Assembly: GCA_036563805.1 (NCBI GenBank) | Contig: DATCLS010000058.1 | Span: forward strand, 1-64,000 | Reading direction: 5' to 3' | Source: DATCLS01 sp036563805 | GTDB lineage: Bacteria; Actinomycetota; Acidimicrobiia; Acidimicrobiales; VFJN01 | DNA length: 64,000 bases | Shown here: positions 49,919-57,876 of the stretch, in pieces | How positions within the stretch are numbered: position 1 is the first letter of the stretch | How the letters are laid out: every line of letters starts with the position of its first letter | Position numbers and translations under genes: made by a program | The notes under the pieces: generated by a model | Told to the model about the DNA's origin: nothing | Database searches by the model: none | The model's input: only the letters and a program-made list of their open reading frames with translations

Positions 49919-51340
49919 GTGCGCCGAACGAAGATCGTCGCGACGCTGGGACCCGCGTCCGATCCGCCGGAGACGGTGGCCGCGCTCCTGGACGCCGGGG
50001 CCGACGTGTTCCGCCTCGGCCTGGCCCACGGCACGCCCGAGGAGCACCTGGCCCGCATCGAGCGGATCCGTTCGGTGGCCGACGAGCGCGACCGCAAGGT
50101 CGCCGTCCTGTGCGACCTGCCCGGGCCCAAGGTGCGGGCCGGGACGTTCCCCGAGGGCGGGGCCTTCCTGGCCGAGGGCGACGAGGTCGAGCTGGTGGCC
50201 GGCGACGGCCCCAGCGACGCCGACCGCATCACGGTCGACGAGGACGGGCTGACCGGCGTCGCCGGGGTCGGCGACACGGTCGTGCTGGGCGATGGCACCG
50301 TCACGCTCGAGGTCCGGGCCGTCGACGACGAGGCCGTGCGGGCCGTGGTCCGTAGCGGCGGGCGGCTCCAGGGGCGCCCGGGCGTCCACCTGCCGTCCGA
50401 GCGCTGGGCGCCGGCCGTCCCCACCGACCACGACCTGGCGCTCGTCGACCGGGTCGCCCGCCAGGCCGATTGGGTGGCCGTGTCGTTCGTCCGCCGCGCC
50501 GACGAGATCGAGCGGGTGCGGGAGGCCCTCGGCGCGGACGGCCCCAAGGTCATGGCCAAGATCGAGACCCGGGCCGCCGTCGACCACCTCGACGAGCTGC
50601 TCGACGCGGCCGACGGCGTGATGGTGGCCCGCGGCGACCTCGGGATCGACTGCGCCATCGAGGAGGTGCCGCAGCTCCAGAAGCGCATCATCCGGGCCGC
50701 CGCCCGCCGCGGTGTGCCGGTCGTGACCGCCACCCAGATGCTCGAGTCCATGGTCACCGCCCCGGCCCCCACCCGGGCCGAGGTGTCCGACGTGGCCAAC
50801 GCCGTGGTCGACGGCACCGACGCGCTGATGCTGTCGGCCGAGACCGCCATCGGCCAGCACCCGGTCGCCGCGGTGCGGACCATGGGCCGCATCGCCCTGC
50901 GGGCCGAGCAGTCCGACGAGCGGCTGATCGCCCCCGAGGACCGGGGCCGGCTGCGCCGGCGGGAGATCACCCCCGAGGCGACGGCCGTGGCCATGGCCCA
51001 CGCCGCGCTGCGAGCGGCGTCCGAGCTGCACCTGTCCGCCATCGTGTGCTGCACCCGCAGCGGCACGACCGCCCGGGCCATGGCCGCCCTCCGGCCCGCC
51101 TGCCGACTCATCGGCGCCAGCCCGTCGCCGGCCACCGCCCGGCAGCTGGCGCTGACCTGGGGCGTCGAGCCGCTGGAGGTGGGGGAGTACGGCTCCACCG
51201 ACGACATGGTGTGGTGCGTCGTCGAGGCCACCGTGCGGCGGGGCCTGGTGAAGGCGGGCCAGTCCATCGCCGTGCTGGCCGGGGCGCCCGGCTCGCCGGC
51301 CCACGGCACGGACGTGCTGCGGATCGTGACCGTGCAGTAA
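49919..51340 (+). CDS. pyk: Pyruvate kinase
   Basis: 473 residues in the order A-domain, B-domain (about 73-165), A-domain, C-domain. KIVATLGPAS, FRLGLAHGTPEEH (Arg 32), CDLPGPKVRAG, VMAKIETRAAV (catalytic Lys), DGVMVARGDLGID, and TATQMLESM are the main motifs. In place of the K+-binding Asn and Ser of the usual RLNFSHG the sequence has Gly 34 and Ala 36, the usual Thr after the Asp is Leu 67, and the usual Glu is Lys 71. This combination is the pattern described for K+-independent pyruvate kinases. The start GTG 49919 follows TACCGT by 8 nt. Monocistronic as far as can be seen. Confidence 0.9.
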   Translation: MRRTKIVATLGPASDPPETVAALLDAGADVFRLGLAHGTPEEHLARIERIRSVADERDRKVAVLCDLPGPKVRAGTFPEGGAFLAEGDEVELVAGDGPSDADRITVDEDGLTGVAGVGDTVVLGDGTVTLEVRAVDDEAVRAVVRSGGRLQGRPGVHLPSERWAPAVPTDHDLALVDRVARQADWVAVSFVRRADEIERVREALGADGPKVMAKIETRAAVDHLDELLDAADGVMVARGDLGIDCAIEEVPQLQKRIIRAAARRGVPVVTATQMLESMVTAPAPTRAEVSDVANAVVDGTDALMLSAETAIGQHPVAAVRTMGRIALRAEQSDERLIAPEDRGRLRRREITPEATAVAMAHAALRAASELHLSAIVCCTRSGTTARAMAALRPACRLIGASPSPATARQLALTWGVEPLEVGEYGSTDDMVWCVVEATVRRGLVKAGQSIAVLAGAPGSPAHGTDVLRIVTVQ

Positions 51341-51351
51341 GCACGTAGCCC

Positions 51352-52206
51352 GTGACCCACGTACCTGGCGGTGCGGGCGGTGTTCCCGGCGGGCCCGACC
51401 CGTCGCGCGGCGCGGACGGCCCCCCGAGCGGGGACGGCTCGCGGACGACGGCCCGCGGGCTGTGGCTGCACGAGTCCGGCACCGGCCCGCTGGTCGTCCT
51501 CGTGCACGGGGCCATGGACCGCTCGGGCGGCATGCTGCGCGCCCGCCGCCTCCTGTACCACGACCACCGGATCATCCGCTACGACCGGCGCGGCTACGGC
51601 CGGTCCAAGCTGGCCGCGCCGAGCGACGACTTCCGGGTCCAGGTCGACGACCTGGCCGACATCCTCGACGGGCGGCCGGCCGTCATCGCCGGGCACAGCT
51701 TCGGCGGCGTGATCGGGCTGGCGCTGGCCGAGACCCGGCCCGAGCTCGTCCGGGCCGTGCTGGCCTACGAAGCGCCGATGAGCTGGGAGCCCTGGTGGCC
51801 GCACGGATCGTCCCGGCTGCCCGACCAGAGCCCGGAGGACGCGGCCGAGTGGTTCCTGCGCCGGATGATCGGCGACCGAACCTGGGAGCGGCTGCCCCGC
51901 TCGGTGCGGGCCGAGCGGCGGTCCGAGGGACCCGCCCTGGTGGCCGACCTGCGCTCGGTCCGGGCGCCGGCCCCCGTCCCGTACCGGGCGGAGCGGGTGA
52001 CGGTGCCCGTGCTGGCCGCCTTCGGGGGCGCGGCCCGTGACCACCACCGGCGGGCCGCCAAGGAGCTGGCCGAGCGGGTGCCCCACGGCACCCTGCGGGA
52101 GGTGCCGGGGGCCGACCACGGCATCCACCTGTCCATGCCCGAGGCGTTCGCCGGGCTGGTGCGGGAGGCGGTGGAGCTGGCGGACGCCGCTGCGGCGGCG
52201 GGCTGA
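51352..52206 (+). CDS. Alpha/beta hydrolase
   Basis: 284 residues. LVVLVHGAMDRSGGM is the oxyanion-hole segment, IRYDRRGYGRS the family DRxGxG motif, and IAGHSFGGVIGLALAE the nucleophile elbow with Ser about 116. VPGADHGIHLSMP supplies the catalytic His and VPVLAAFGG the strand before the acid. A ~35-residue Gly/Pro-rich N-terminus precedes the domain. It begins 11 nt after the pyruvate kinase stop (GTG 51352), so the two may be cotranscribed. Substrate unknown. Confidence 0.85.
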   Translation: MTHVPGGAGGVPGGPDPSRGADGPPSGDGSRTTARGLWLHESGTGPLVVLVHGAMDRSGGMLRARRLLYHDHRIIRYDRRGYGRSKLAAPSDDFRVQVDDLADILDGRPAVIAGHSFGGVIGLALAETRPELVRAVLAYEAPMSWEPWWPHGSSRLPDQSPEDAAEWFLRRMIGDRTWERLPRSVRAERRSEGPALVADLRSVRAPAPVPYRAERVTVPVLAAFGGAARDHHRRAAKELAERVPHGTLREVPGADHGIHLSMPEAFAGLVREAVELADAAAAAG

Positions 52207-52310
52207 CGCCGGGGCTTGCGGCCGGCTGACCCGGTGCTGTCGGTCCTCTGACGCGGCGTAGCGGCGCCGGTCCGGGGCGTGGCTCGCGCCGGGCCGGTGA
52301 CCTGCGGCGT

Positions 52311-52316
52311 TAGCCT
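52311..52316 (+). promoter_or_regulatory. -10 box TAGCCT before the patatin gene
   Basis: TAGCCT ends 9 nt before ATG 52326; no Shine-Dalgarno. Confidence 0.5.
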
Positions 52317-52325
52317 CCGGGACCG

Positions 52326-53654
52326 ATGGCAACGGCGCCACGTCCCCCCACCCCTGGTCCGCGTGCGTCCGCCGCCTCCGCGTGGGGTCGGCGGCCGATC
52401 GCCTTCGTCCTCTCCGGCGGCGGCAACCTCGGCGCCCTCCAGCTCGGCATGCTCCGGGCGCTGCTCGAGCACGGCGTGACGCCCGACCTGGTGGTCGGCT
52501 GCTCGGTGGGGGCGATCAACGGCGCCGGCTTCGCCCACGAGCCCACGCTCGAGCGCCTCGACGACCTCGAGGAGCTGTGGCTCGGGCTCGACCGCCGCGA
52601 CGTGCTGCCGAGCGGGTGGTCGAACGCGGTGTCGCTGGCCCGGCGGGGCGAGGCCGTCCACGACCTCGCCGCGCTGCGGGCGATGGCCGAGGAGCACCTG
52701 CCGGCCACCACGTTCGAGGAGCTGGCCATCCCGTTCGAGTGCGTGGCCACCGACATCGGCAACGTGCAGGAGGTGTGGTTCGACTCGGGCCCGCTGATCG
52801 AGCCGCTGCTGGCGTCGGCCGCCCTCCCGGCCATCTACCCGCCGGTGGAGATCGACGGCGTGCGGTACCTCGACGGCGGGATCGTCAACGACGTGCCCAT
52901 GAGCCGGGCGGTCGAGCGGGGGGCGGCGACGATCTACATCCTCCAGGTGGGGTCGTTCCTGCGGGCCCGGCGCGACCCCCGGCGGCCGCTCGACATGGCC
53001 GTGCAGGCCTACTGGGTGGCCCGCCACCACCGGTTCAAGCGCGAGATCGAGGCCCTGCCGCCTGACGTCGAGGTGCACGTCCTGCCGACCGGCGAGACGC
53101 CCCGGGTGCGGTTCAACGACTTCACCCACTCGGCGACGCTGATCGCCCGGGCGTACGAGGCGACCGCCGCCTACCTCGACGACCTGGCGGCCGGCCGCCA
53201 GCCCGAGTCGCCGATCGACCGGCTGCCGGCCGCGGTGACCACCCGCCGAGCGCGGACGGGCGGGTCGGCCCGGGGCGGGGCCTCGGCCCCGGGGGGCGGG
53301 GACGACCACGAGCCGCTCGACGACGATGCCGCGGCGGCGGGCAAACGCCGGTGGGCGAAGGCCACCATGCTCCGCCGCCGCATCGCCGACCTCCCCGCCA
53401 TCACCACCCGCCGCACCGCCGACGACACCGGCGCCGAGCACGAGCCCGAGGCCGCCCCCGAGGCCGCGCCGGGCCCGGCGGCCGACGCGCCCACCAACGG
53501 CGACGGCCCCGCCAGCAACGGCCACGGCGCCGACGAAGGCGACGAGCCCGACGACGGGGACGATCTGGCGGCGGCCGTCCGCCGGTGGGCCCCGGCGACG
53601 CTCCGCCGTCGCATCGCCGAGCTGCCGATCCGCCGTACGTCGGCCGGGGGCTGA
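52326..53654 (+). CDS. Patatin-like phospholipase with duplicated C-terminal motif
   Basis: 442 residues. Residues ~22-230 are a patatin domain: FVLSGGGNLGALQLGML is the oxyanion loop, GCSVGAING the elbow with Ser 60, and DGGIVNDVP the catalytic Asp. This family hydrolyses acyl lipids. The last ~160 residues are low-complexity with two related basic-amphipathic blocks, RRWAKATMLRRRIADLP (near 340) and RRWAPATLRRRIAELP (near 420), separated by an acidic Gly/Asp/Glu linker. The repeats could be membrane- or partner-binding helices. TAGCCT lies 9 nt before ATG 52326. Confidence 0.87.
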   Translation: MATAPRPPTPGPRASAASAWGRRPIAFVLSGGGNLGALQLGMLRALLEHGVTPDLVVGCSVGAINGAGFAHEPTLERLDDLEELWLGLDRRDVLPSGWSNAVSLARRGEAVHDLAALRAMAEEHLPATTFEELAIPFECVATDIGNVQEVWFDSGPLIEPLLASAALPAIYPPVEIDGVRYLDGGIVNDVPMSRAVERGAATIYILQVGSFLRARRDPRRPLDMAVQAYWVARHHRFKREIEALPPDVEVHVLPTGETPRVRFNDFTHSATLIARAYEATAAYLDDLAAGRQPESPIDRLPAAVTTRRARTGGSARGGASAPGGGDDHEPLDDDAAAAGKRRWAKATMLRRRIADLPAITTRRTADDTGAEHEPEAAPEAAPGPAADAPTNGDGPASNGHGADEGDEPDDGDDLAAAVRRWAPATLRRRIAELPIRRTSAGG

Positions 53655-53841
53655 CCGGTTCGGCCGCACCGACTGCGACGTGTTCACGTTCCGGGGCCCG
53701 CTCGTCTGCCGGGTCGGGTCGTACCTCCGTCCTCACGGGCCCGGTCGCCGACCGGCAGCCCTGACGGCGGTGGCGGCGGCCGGCGTGGCGCCGTGGTGCC
53801 ACCGGGCTCGCGCGGGGCGCCGCGGGGGCGGCGGGCGGGGC

Positions 53842-53847
53842 CAGACT
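53842..53847 (+). promoter_or_regulatory. Leaderless -10 box CAGACT
   Basis: CAGACT ends 7 nt before ATG 53855. Confidence 0.45.
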
Positions 53848-53854
53848 GGGGGCG

Positions 53855-54307
53855 ATGAGTGACCACCAGCCCGTGGGCCTGTCGACGAGCGGCCCGCCCG
53901 AGACCGTCCTCGACCCCGAGCCCGCCGAGGCGATCGCCGCCCTCGAGGCCGCGGTCGCCAAGACCGACGACGCCGAGCGGCGGGCGGCCGTCGCCGACGT
54001 CGTGGCCCGCTGGCCCCGCTTCCTCGAGGCGTGGGCGGTGCTCGGCGACCTGGGCCGCGACGCCATCGAGCGGTACGCCTACCATCGGGTGGGCTACCAC
54101 CGGGGCCTCGACAAGCTCCGGGCCAGCGGCTGGCGGGGATCGGGCTACGTGCGCTGGCGGCACCCGGAGAACCGGGGCTTCCTGCACGCGCTCGACGGCC
54201 TGCGGGCCGACGCCGCCGCCATCGGCGAGGAGGACGAGGCCGAGCGGTGCGCCCAGTTCCTGCGGCAGCTCGACCCCGACTGGCCACCGCTCGAGCGCTC
54301 GTCCTGA
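53855..54307 (+). CDS. DUF3151 family protein
   Basis: 150 residues matching DUF3151 along most of its length: WPRFLEAWAVLGDLG, RYAYHRVGYHRGLDKLRASGWRGSG and NRGFLHALDGLRADAAAIGEEDEAERCAQFLRQLDP. The family is a TPR-like helical protein common in actinobacteria, with no known function. ATG 53855 lies 7 nt after CAGACT. Confidence 0.87.
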   Translation: MSDHQPVGLSTSGPPETVLDPEPAEAIAALEAAVAKTDDAERRAAVADVVARWPRFLEAWAVLGDLGRDAIERYAYHRVGYHRGLDKLRASGWRGSGYVRWRHPENRGFLHALDGLRADAAAIGEEDEAERCAQFLRQLDPDWPPLERSS

Positions 54308-54644
54308 CCGCTCATAACGAGCCCGCTGGGCGCGCCCGCCACGGCGCCACGCGCCGCGTCACTGACCGCGCCACTCTCGTGCCACTCACCGGCCCGATCG
54401 CCCGCCCGTCGTGCTCGTTTCCAGCGTCACCCGCCGATGTCACCCTGCTGTCACGCCGCCGTGTCACCGCACGGTGTCGGCCGCCCACGCCGGCCCATCG
54501 CGCCGGCCCATCGCGCCGGCTCGTCGCGCCGGCTCGTCGGCCCGGCCGGCCGCGCCGCCGCTCGTTTCGGCCGCCCGCCAACCCGTCCGCCCGTCTGACC
54601 GCCGACACGGTCAGGCGAGCCCGGACGGAGGGGCCACGGGTGGG
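54308..54644. other. Non-coding stretch with short repeats
   Basis: About 340 bp between the DUF3151 gene and the 3' end of the facing 91-residue gene. It is rich in TCAC/GTGAC and CCGCC-type words and contains four 13-bp tandem units. I see no open frame with coding character, no tRNA and no obvious promoter. Confidence 0.6.
54490..54540. repeat. Four 13-bp tandem units
   Basis: CCGGCCCATCGCG occurs twice (54490-54515), followed by CCGGCTCGTCGCG (54516-54528) and a slightly shortened CCGGCTCGTCGG (54529-54540). The four units differ by only a few bases. Confidence 0.75.
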
Positions 54645-54920
54645 TCACCCCGGTCGTGCGGGCCGTCCCGGACATTCCCGGGCGTGCCGCAGGTGCGTGA
54701 GCTGCCGGTCGGCTTCGATGATCAGCCGCTGCACCGTGCGGAGGTCGCCCTGCAGCAGCACCGCGGTGTTCTCGTCACCCATCCGCAGCGACACCGTGCC
54801 CGGGTCGGAGGCCGTGGCCTGGTCTTCCACATCGACGGTCGCCTGGCCGAGGCGGGACAACACGAGGGTGGCCCGCACCGGGCCCTTGTCCTTGAGGGGA
54901 AGGACTCTAGGATCGAGCAC
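54645..54920 (-). CDS. Uncharacterised 91-residue protein
   Basis: The frame extends upstream to 55088, but the best start is GTG 54920, preceded by a perfect AAGGAGG ribosome-binding site at 7 nt. The product (VLDPRVLPLKDKGPVRATL then ATASDPGTVSLRMGDENTAVLLQGDLRTVQRLIIEADRQLTHLR) looks like a small beta-strand domain with a C-terminal helix. No family is recognised. It is divergent from the ribbon-helix-helix gene and shares with it a region holding an inverted repeat. Confidence 0.65.
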   Translation of the reverse strand: MLDPRVLPLKDKGPVRATLVLSRLGQATVDVEDQATASDPGTVSLRMGDENTAVLLQGDLRTVQRLIIEADRQLTHLRHARECPGRPARPG

Positions 54921-55004
54921 GTCAATGCCTCCTTGGCAGGTGTTGGCCAGGCCCCGGGGTGCCGACACACCGCCGGGGCCACTTTCGTTCACGTTACTTC
55001 CCAA

Positions 55005-55033
55005 ACACCCAGCGCGCCCAGTCTTCTGGGTGT
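55005..55033. promoter_or_regulatory. Inverted repeat ACACCCAG-13-CTGGGTGT
   Basis: Perfect 8-bp arms (55005-55012, 55026-55033) in the divergent gap between the 91-residue gene and the ribbon-helix-helix gene. It would suit autoregulation by the latter. Confidence 0.5.
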
Positions 55034-55067
55034 GATCGCCGTTTCCACCCACGGGCGCGGGTTCGCC

Positions 55068-55073
55068 TAATGT
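55068..55073 (+). promoter_or_regulatory. -10 box TAATGT of the ribbon-helix-helix gene
   Basis: TAATGT is a good -10 hexamer. Counting 7 nt onward places +1 at the ATC codon 55081, inside the frame just after the two candidate GTG starts. Confidence 0.45.
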
Positions 55074-55236
55074 GGTGGGTATCGTCACGCTCTACTACGA
55101 CATCCCGGAAGAGTTGCATCGGCGCCTCAAGGTCGAGGCCGCGACGCGCGGCACGACGCTGAAGGCGCTCGTCATCGAGGCGCTCGAGAAGATCCTCGAA
55201 GAACCCGCCGACAAAGACGCCAACGCCCGTCGCTGA
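55072..55236 (+). CDS. Ribbon-helix-helix (CopG/Arc-like) DNA-binding protein
   Basis: 54 residues. IVTLYYDIPEELHRRLKVEA is the beta-strand plus first helix of a ribbon-helix-helix domain, and RGTTLKALVIEALEKILEE the second helix. Such proteins are often antitoxins (FitA/VapB-type) or small repressors; no toxin gene is adjacent. The start is uncertain: GTG 55072 and GTG 55075 lie in or beside a TAATGT -10 box, and a leaderless transcript would begin at the ATC at 55081. Confidence 0.72.
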   Translation: MVGIVTLYYDIPEELHRRLKVEAATRGTTLKALVIEALEKILEEPADKDANARR

Positions 55237-55542
55237 CCGACGGGCCAGACTCGATCACCACCGCCTGCTCCTCTCGTAGGGTCCGCCAACGGCTCGCACC
55301 GGAGCCACAGGGAGCGATCGGCGGTCGCCCGCCAGCGGGGGCGAGCCGCTCGATTCGGCGATCCCGGGGGAGACGACCACCACCCCGGTCCCCCCAGTAT
55401 TCCACCCCTCCCACCCCCACACGCGGATACCCCCGAACACATGTCCGCCATGCCCGCCGGCGCTGCGCCCACCGTGCGCCCCGCGCCCGCCGGCCGCCCC
55501 GGCGGGTGGCGCCCCTGCCGCAGCCCGGGTCCGCCGGTCTCG
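55237..55542. other. Non-coding stretch
   Basis: About 305 bp between the ribbon-helix-helix gene and the next promoter. A C-rich run (CCCC/ACCCC words around 55380-55440) may be a weak termination signal. No coding frame or RNA gene is apparent. Confidence 0.5.
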
Positions 55543-55548
55543 TAGCCT
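55543..55548 (+). promoter_or_regulatory. Leaderless -10 box TAGCCT
   Basis: TAGCCT ends exactly 7 nt before GTG 55556. The surrounding 38 bp nearly repeat at 59175-59212. Confidence 0.5.
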
Positions 55549-55555
55549 CACGGCC

Positions 55556-55591
55556 GTGGCAACGCCCGGAGGCAACGGTTCGGCGCCATGA
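55556..55591 (+). CDS. Predicted 11-residue leader peptide
   Basis: GTG 55556 through TGA 55589-55591 gives VATPGGNGSAP. It sits 7 nt after a TAGCCT box and its stop overlaps the ATG of the membrane-protein gene (ATGA). Its internal GGAGG (from CCCGGAGGC) stands 16 nt before that ATG. It could relay ribosomes to the downstream start or be a relic of a 5' module. Confidence 0.4.
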   Translation: MATPGGNGSAP

Positions 55592-56520
55592 TGTCGGCCC
55601 TGTTCACGGCGGTCGCGGCGAGTGCGGCGGCGACCGATCCGAGCTGGCTCCTGTCGACGATGGCGGAGTCGTCGGCGGCGCTCGTCGGCATCATCGGCGG
55701 CCTCCTCGTGTCGCGGGTGGTGGCGCTGTCGGCAGAGAGGTCGGCGCTCAGCCGGCAGGAGACCGAGTTGGTCCATCGGCGGGCGCAGGTCTCGGCCGAG
55801 CTCGACGCCCGGGCGCAGGCGCTGAAGAAGGACATCGAGGAGGACTTCCGGACGCTGGCGCCCCGCACGGTCTGCAACCGCCCGGACATCACGGTCGACG
55901 GCCTGCTGCGCGAGCACCTCGACGACCGGTGGCACGGCGACGGCGACCTCCGCGCCCTGGCCGAGCGGGTGATCGACACCGTGCGCCGGGCCTACGAGCG
56001 CTGCACCGATCCCGAGGTCCAGCCGTTCGTCGACCCCGACTCCGTGTGTGAGCTGGTCGAGGTGCCGGCGGGGGAGGAGGAGGTCTACCGGGAGGTCGCC
56101 CGCCGGGTGGCCTACGACCGGCTGGAGGCCAACGGCGCCTTCGACCGGCTGCTCGATCCCCGCTCGCTGCCGGACCTCACCCGGATCACCGAGACGTGGG
56201 AGGACATGGCCGACGCCGACCGCACCCGCCGTAGCGAGGAGCTGGCCGACGAGCTGCGGGACATCGGCATCCAGCTGGTGAGCGTCCGGGGCAGCCTGCA
56301 CCGCATCGGCGACGTCCGCAGCCTGCGGCCGACGTTCATCGCCCTCGGGATCTTCGCGGTGGTCGGGATCGTGCAGCCGGTCGTGATGCTGGCCATGCGC
56401 CCGGTCCCGGCCGGCACGGCCCCCCGGGTGTGGATCGTCACCTCGTTCGCGGCGGCGCTCGTCGGCCTGCTGTTCGTCCTCTACCGCGAGATCCGGATGC
56501 TGACGAGCAACGGGTCCTGA
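55588..56520 (+). CDS. Uncharacterised membrane protein with coiled-coil
   Basis: 310 residues. One hydrophobic segment near the N-terminus (SAALVGIIGGLLVSRVVAL), a polar charged central region with coiled-coil character (ERSALSRQETELVHRRAQVSAEL and ELADELRDIGIQLVSVRG), and two C-terminal hydrophobic segments (FIALGIFAVVGIVQPVVMLAM and WIVTSFAAALVGLLFVLY). I do not recognise a family. ATG 55588 follows a short leader ORF whose stop overlaps it. Role unknown. Confidence 0.7.
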   Translation: MMSALFTAVAASAAATDPSWLLSTMAESSAALVGIIGGLLVSRVVALSAERSALSRQETELVHRRAQVSAELDARAQALKKDIEEDFRTLAPRTVCNRPDITVDGLLREHLDDRWHGDGDLRALAERVIDTVRRAYERCTDPEVQPFVDPDSVCELVEVPAGEEEVYREVARRVAYDRLEANGAFDRLLDPRSLPDLTRITETWEDMADADRTRRSEELADELRDIGIQLVSVRGSLHRIGDVRSLRPTFIALGIFAVVGIVQPVVMLAMRPVPAGTAPRVWIVTSFAAALVGLLFVLYREIRMLTSNGS

Positions 56521-56571
56521 CGAGCATCGGGCAGCGACGGGAGCGGCGTCCGCCGGCGAAGCCCGCCCCCT

Positions 56572-57849
56572 TCACCCCAGCCGCGCCGCCCGGGCCAGCA
56601 GGTGCCGCCGCTCCGGCAGGCTCCGCGCCCGGCGGGCCGCGGCCCGGTAGGCGGCCCGGGCCCCGTCCCGGTCGCCGCCGACCTCCAACAGGTGCCCCCG
56701 CACCGAGTCGAGGTGGTGGGACCGGGCGAGCCGCCGGTCGCCGGCCAGCGCCTCGACCACCGCCAGGCCGGCCGCCGGCCCGTCCACCATGGCGAGCGCC
56801 ACCGCCTTGTTGAGCGTCACGACCGGGCTCGGGTCGAGCGTCTCGAGCACCCGGTAGAGGGCGAGGATCTGCGGCCAGTCGGTGTCGGCCGCGGTCGGCG
56901 CCTCGTCGTGGACGGCGGCGATGGCGGCCTGCACCTGGTAGGGGCCGAGCGGCTTCGACCCCAGGGCCCCGGTCACGAGGGCGACGCCCTCGGCGATGGC
57001 GTCGGCGTCCCACCGCGAGCGGTCCTGCTCGCTGAGCGTCACGAGGGCGCCGAGCTCGCCGTCCAGCCGGGCGGGGCGCCGGGCCTCGGTGAGCAGCATC
57101 AGCGCCAGCAGCCCGGCCACTTCGCCGTCGTCGGGCACGAGCCGCAGCAGCAGCCGGGCGAGCCGGATGGCCTCGGCCGTCAGCTCGTCCCGCACCAGGT
57201 CGGCGCCGGCCGTCGCCGTGTAGCCCTCGTTGAACACCAGGTAGAGCACGTGGAGGACGACCCGCAGGCGCGCCCCCTGTTCGTCGGCCGGCGGCAGGCG
57301 GAACGTGGCGCCGGCGGCGCGGATGCGGTCCTTGGCCCGCACGATCCGCTGGGTCATCGTCGCCTCGGGCACGAGGAACGCCCGGGCGATCTCGGCGGTG
57401 GTGAGGCCGCCGACCGCCCGCAGGGTCAGCGCCACCTGGGAGGCGGGGGTGAGCGCGGGGTGGCAGCACAGGAACAGCAGGGTGAGGGTGTCGTCGCCGA
57501 CCGGGCCGAGGGCGTCGGGGCCGCCGGGCTCGGACCCGGACTCCTCGGCCGGCCGGCGGGGCGCGCGGGCCTGGTCCAGCTCCTCCCGCCGCCGGCGGGC
57601 CTCGTCCCGCCGCAGCTCGTCGGCCAGCCGCCGCGCCGCCACCGTGGTCAACCAGGCCTTGGGGCTGCCGGGCCACCCGTCGCCCGGCCACTGGCGGGCG
57701 GCGGCCAGCAGCGCCTCCTGCACGGCGTCCTCGCACGCGTCGAAGTGGCCGTAGCGCCGGACGAGCGCGCCGAGCACCTCCGGCGCCAGCCGCCGCACCT
57801 GCGTCCAATCGGGATCGGTCACGGCTTCGCGGTCACGGCCCGCCGCCAT
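56572..57849 (-). CDS. ECF RNA polymerase sigma factor with DUF6596 domain (ECF42-like)
   Basis: 425 residues. Sigma region 2 (about residues 20-85; ALVRRYGHFDACEDAVQEALLAAARQWP, PKAWLTTVAARRLADELRR) and region 4 (about 125-175; LRAVGGLTTAEIARAFLVPEATMTQRIVRAKDRI) are followed by a C-terminal TPR-like DUF6596 region (FNEGYTATAGADLVRDELTAEAIRLARLL, LNKAVALAMVDGPAAGLAV) of about 230 residues. This is the ECF42 layout, in which no anti-sigma factor exists and the tail controls activity; such genes pair with YCII/DGPF proteins, as here. Start ATG 57849; GTG 57822 is an alternative. Confidence 0.9.
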   Translation of the reverse strand: MAAGRDREAVTDPDWTQVRRLAPEVLGALVRRYGHFDACEDAVQEALLAAARQWPGDGWPGSPKAWLTTVAARRLADELRRDEARRRREELDQARAPRRPAEESGSEPGGPDALGPVGDDTLTLLFLCCHPALTPASQVALTLRAVGGLTTAEIARAFLVPEATMTQRIVRAKDRIRAAGATFRLPPADEQGARLRVVLHVLYLVFNEGYTATAGADLVRDELTAEAIRLARLLLRLVPDDGEVAGLLALMLLTEARRPARLDGELGALVTLSEQDRSRWDADAIAEGVALVTGALGSKPLGPYQVQAAIAAVHDEAPTAADTDWPQILALYRVLETLDPSPVVTLNKAVALAMVDGPAAGLAVVEALAGDRRLARSHHLDSVRGHLLEVGGDRDGARAAYRAAARRARSLPERRHLLARAARLG

Positions 57850-57876
57850 GGCCGGGCGCCGGGACGATCACCGCCG

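Noticed and set aside
54490..54540. Possible CRISPR array
   Set aside because: The units are 13 bp, directly adjacent without spacers, and no cas gene is present.
54308..55587. Possible mobile element or genomic island in the gene-poor stretch
   Set aside because: No transposase, integrase, terminal inverted repeats or composition shift is visible; the flanks are ordinary actinobacterial genes.
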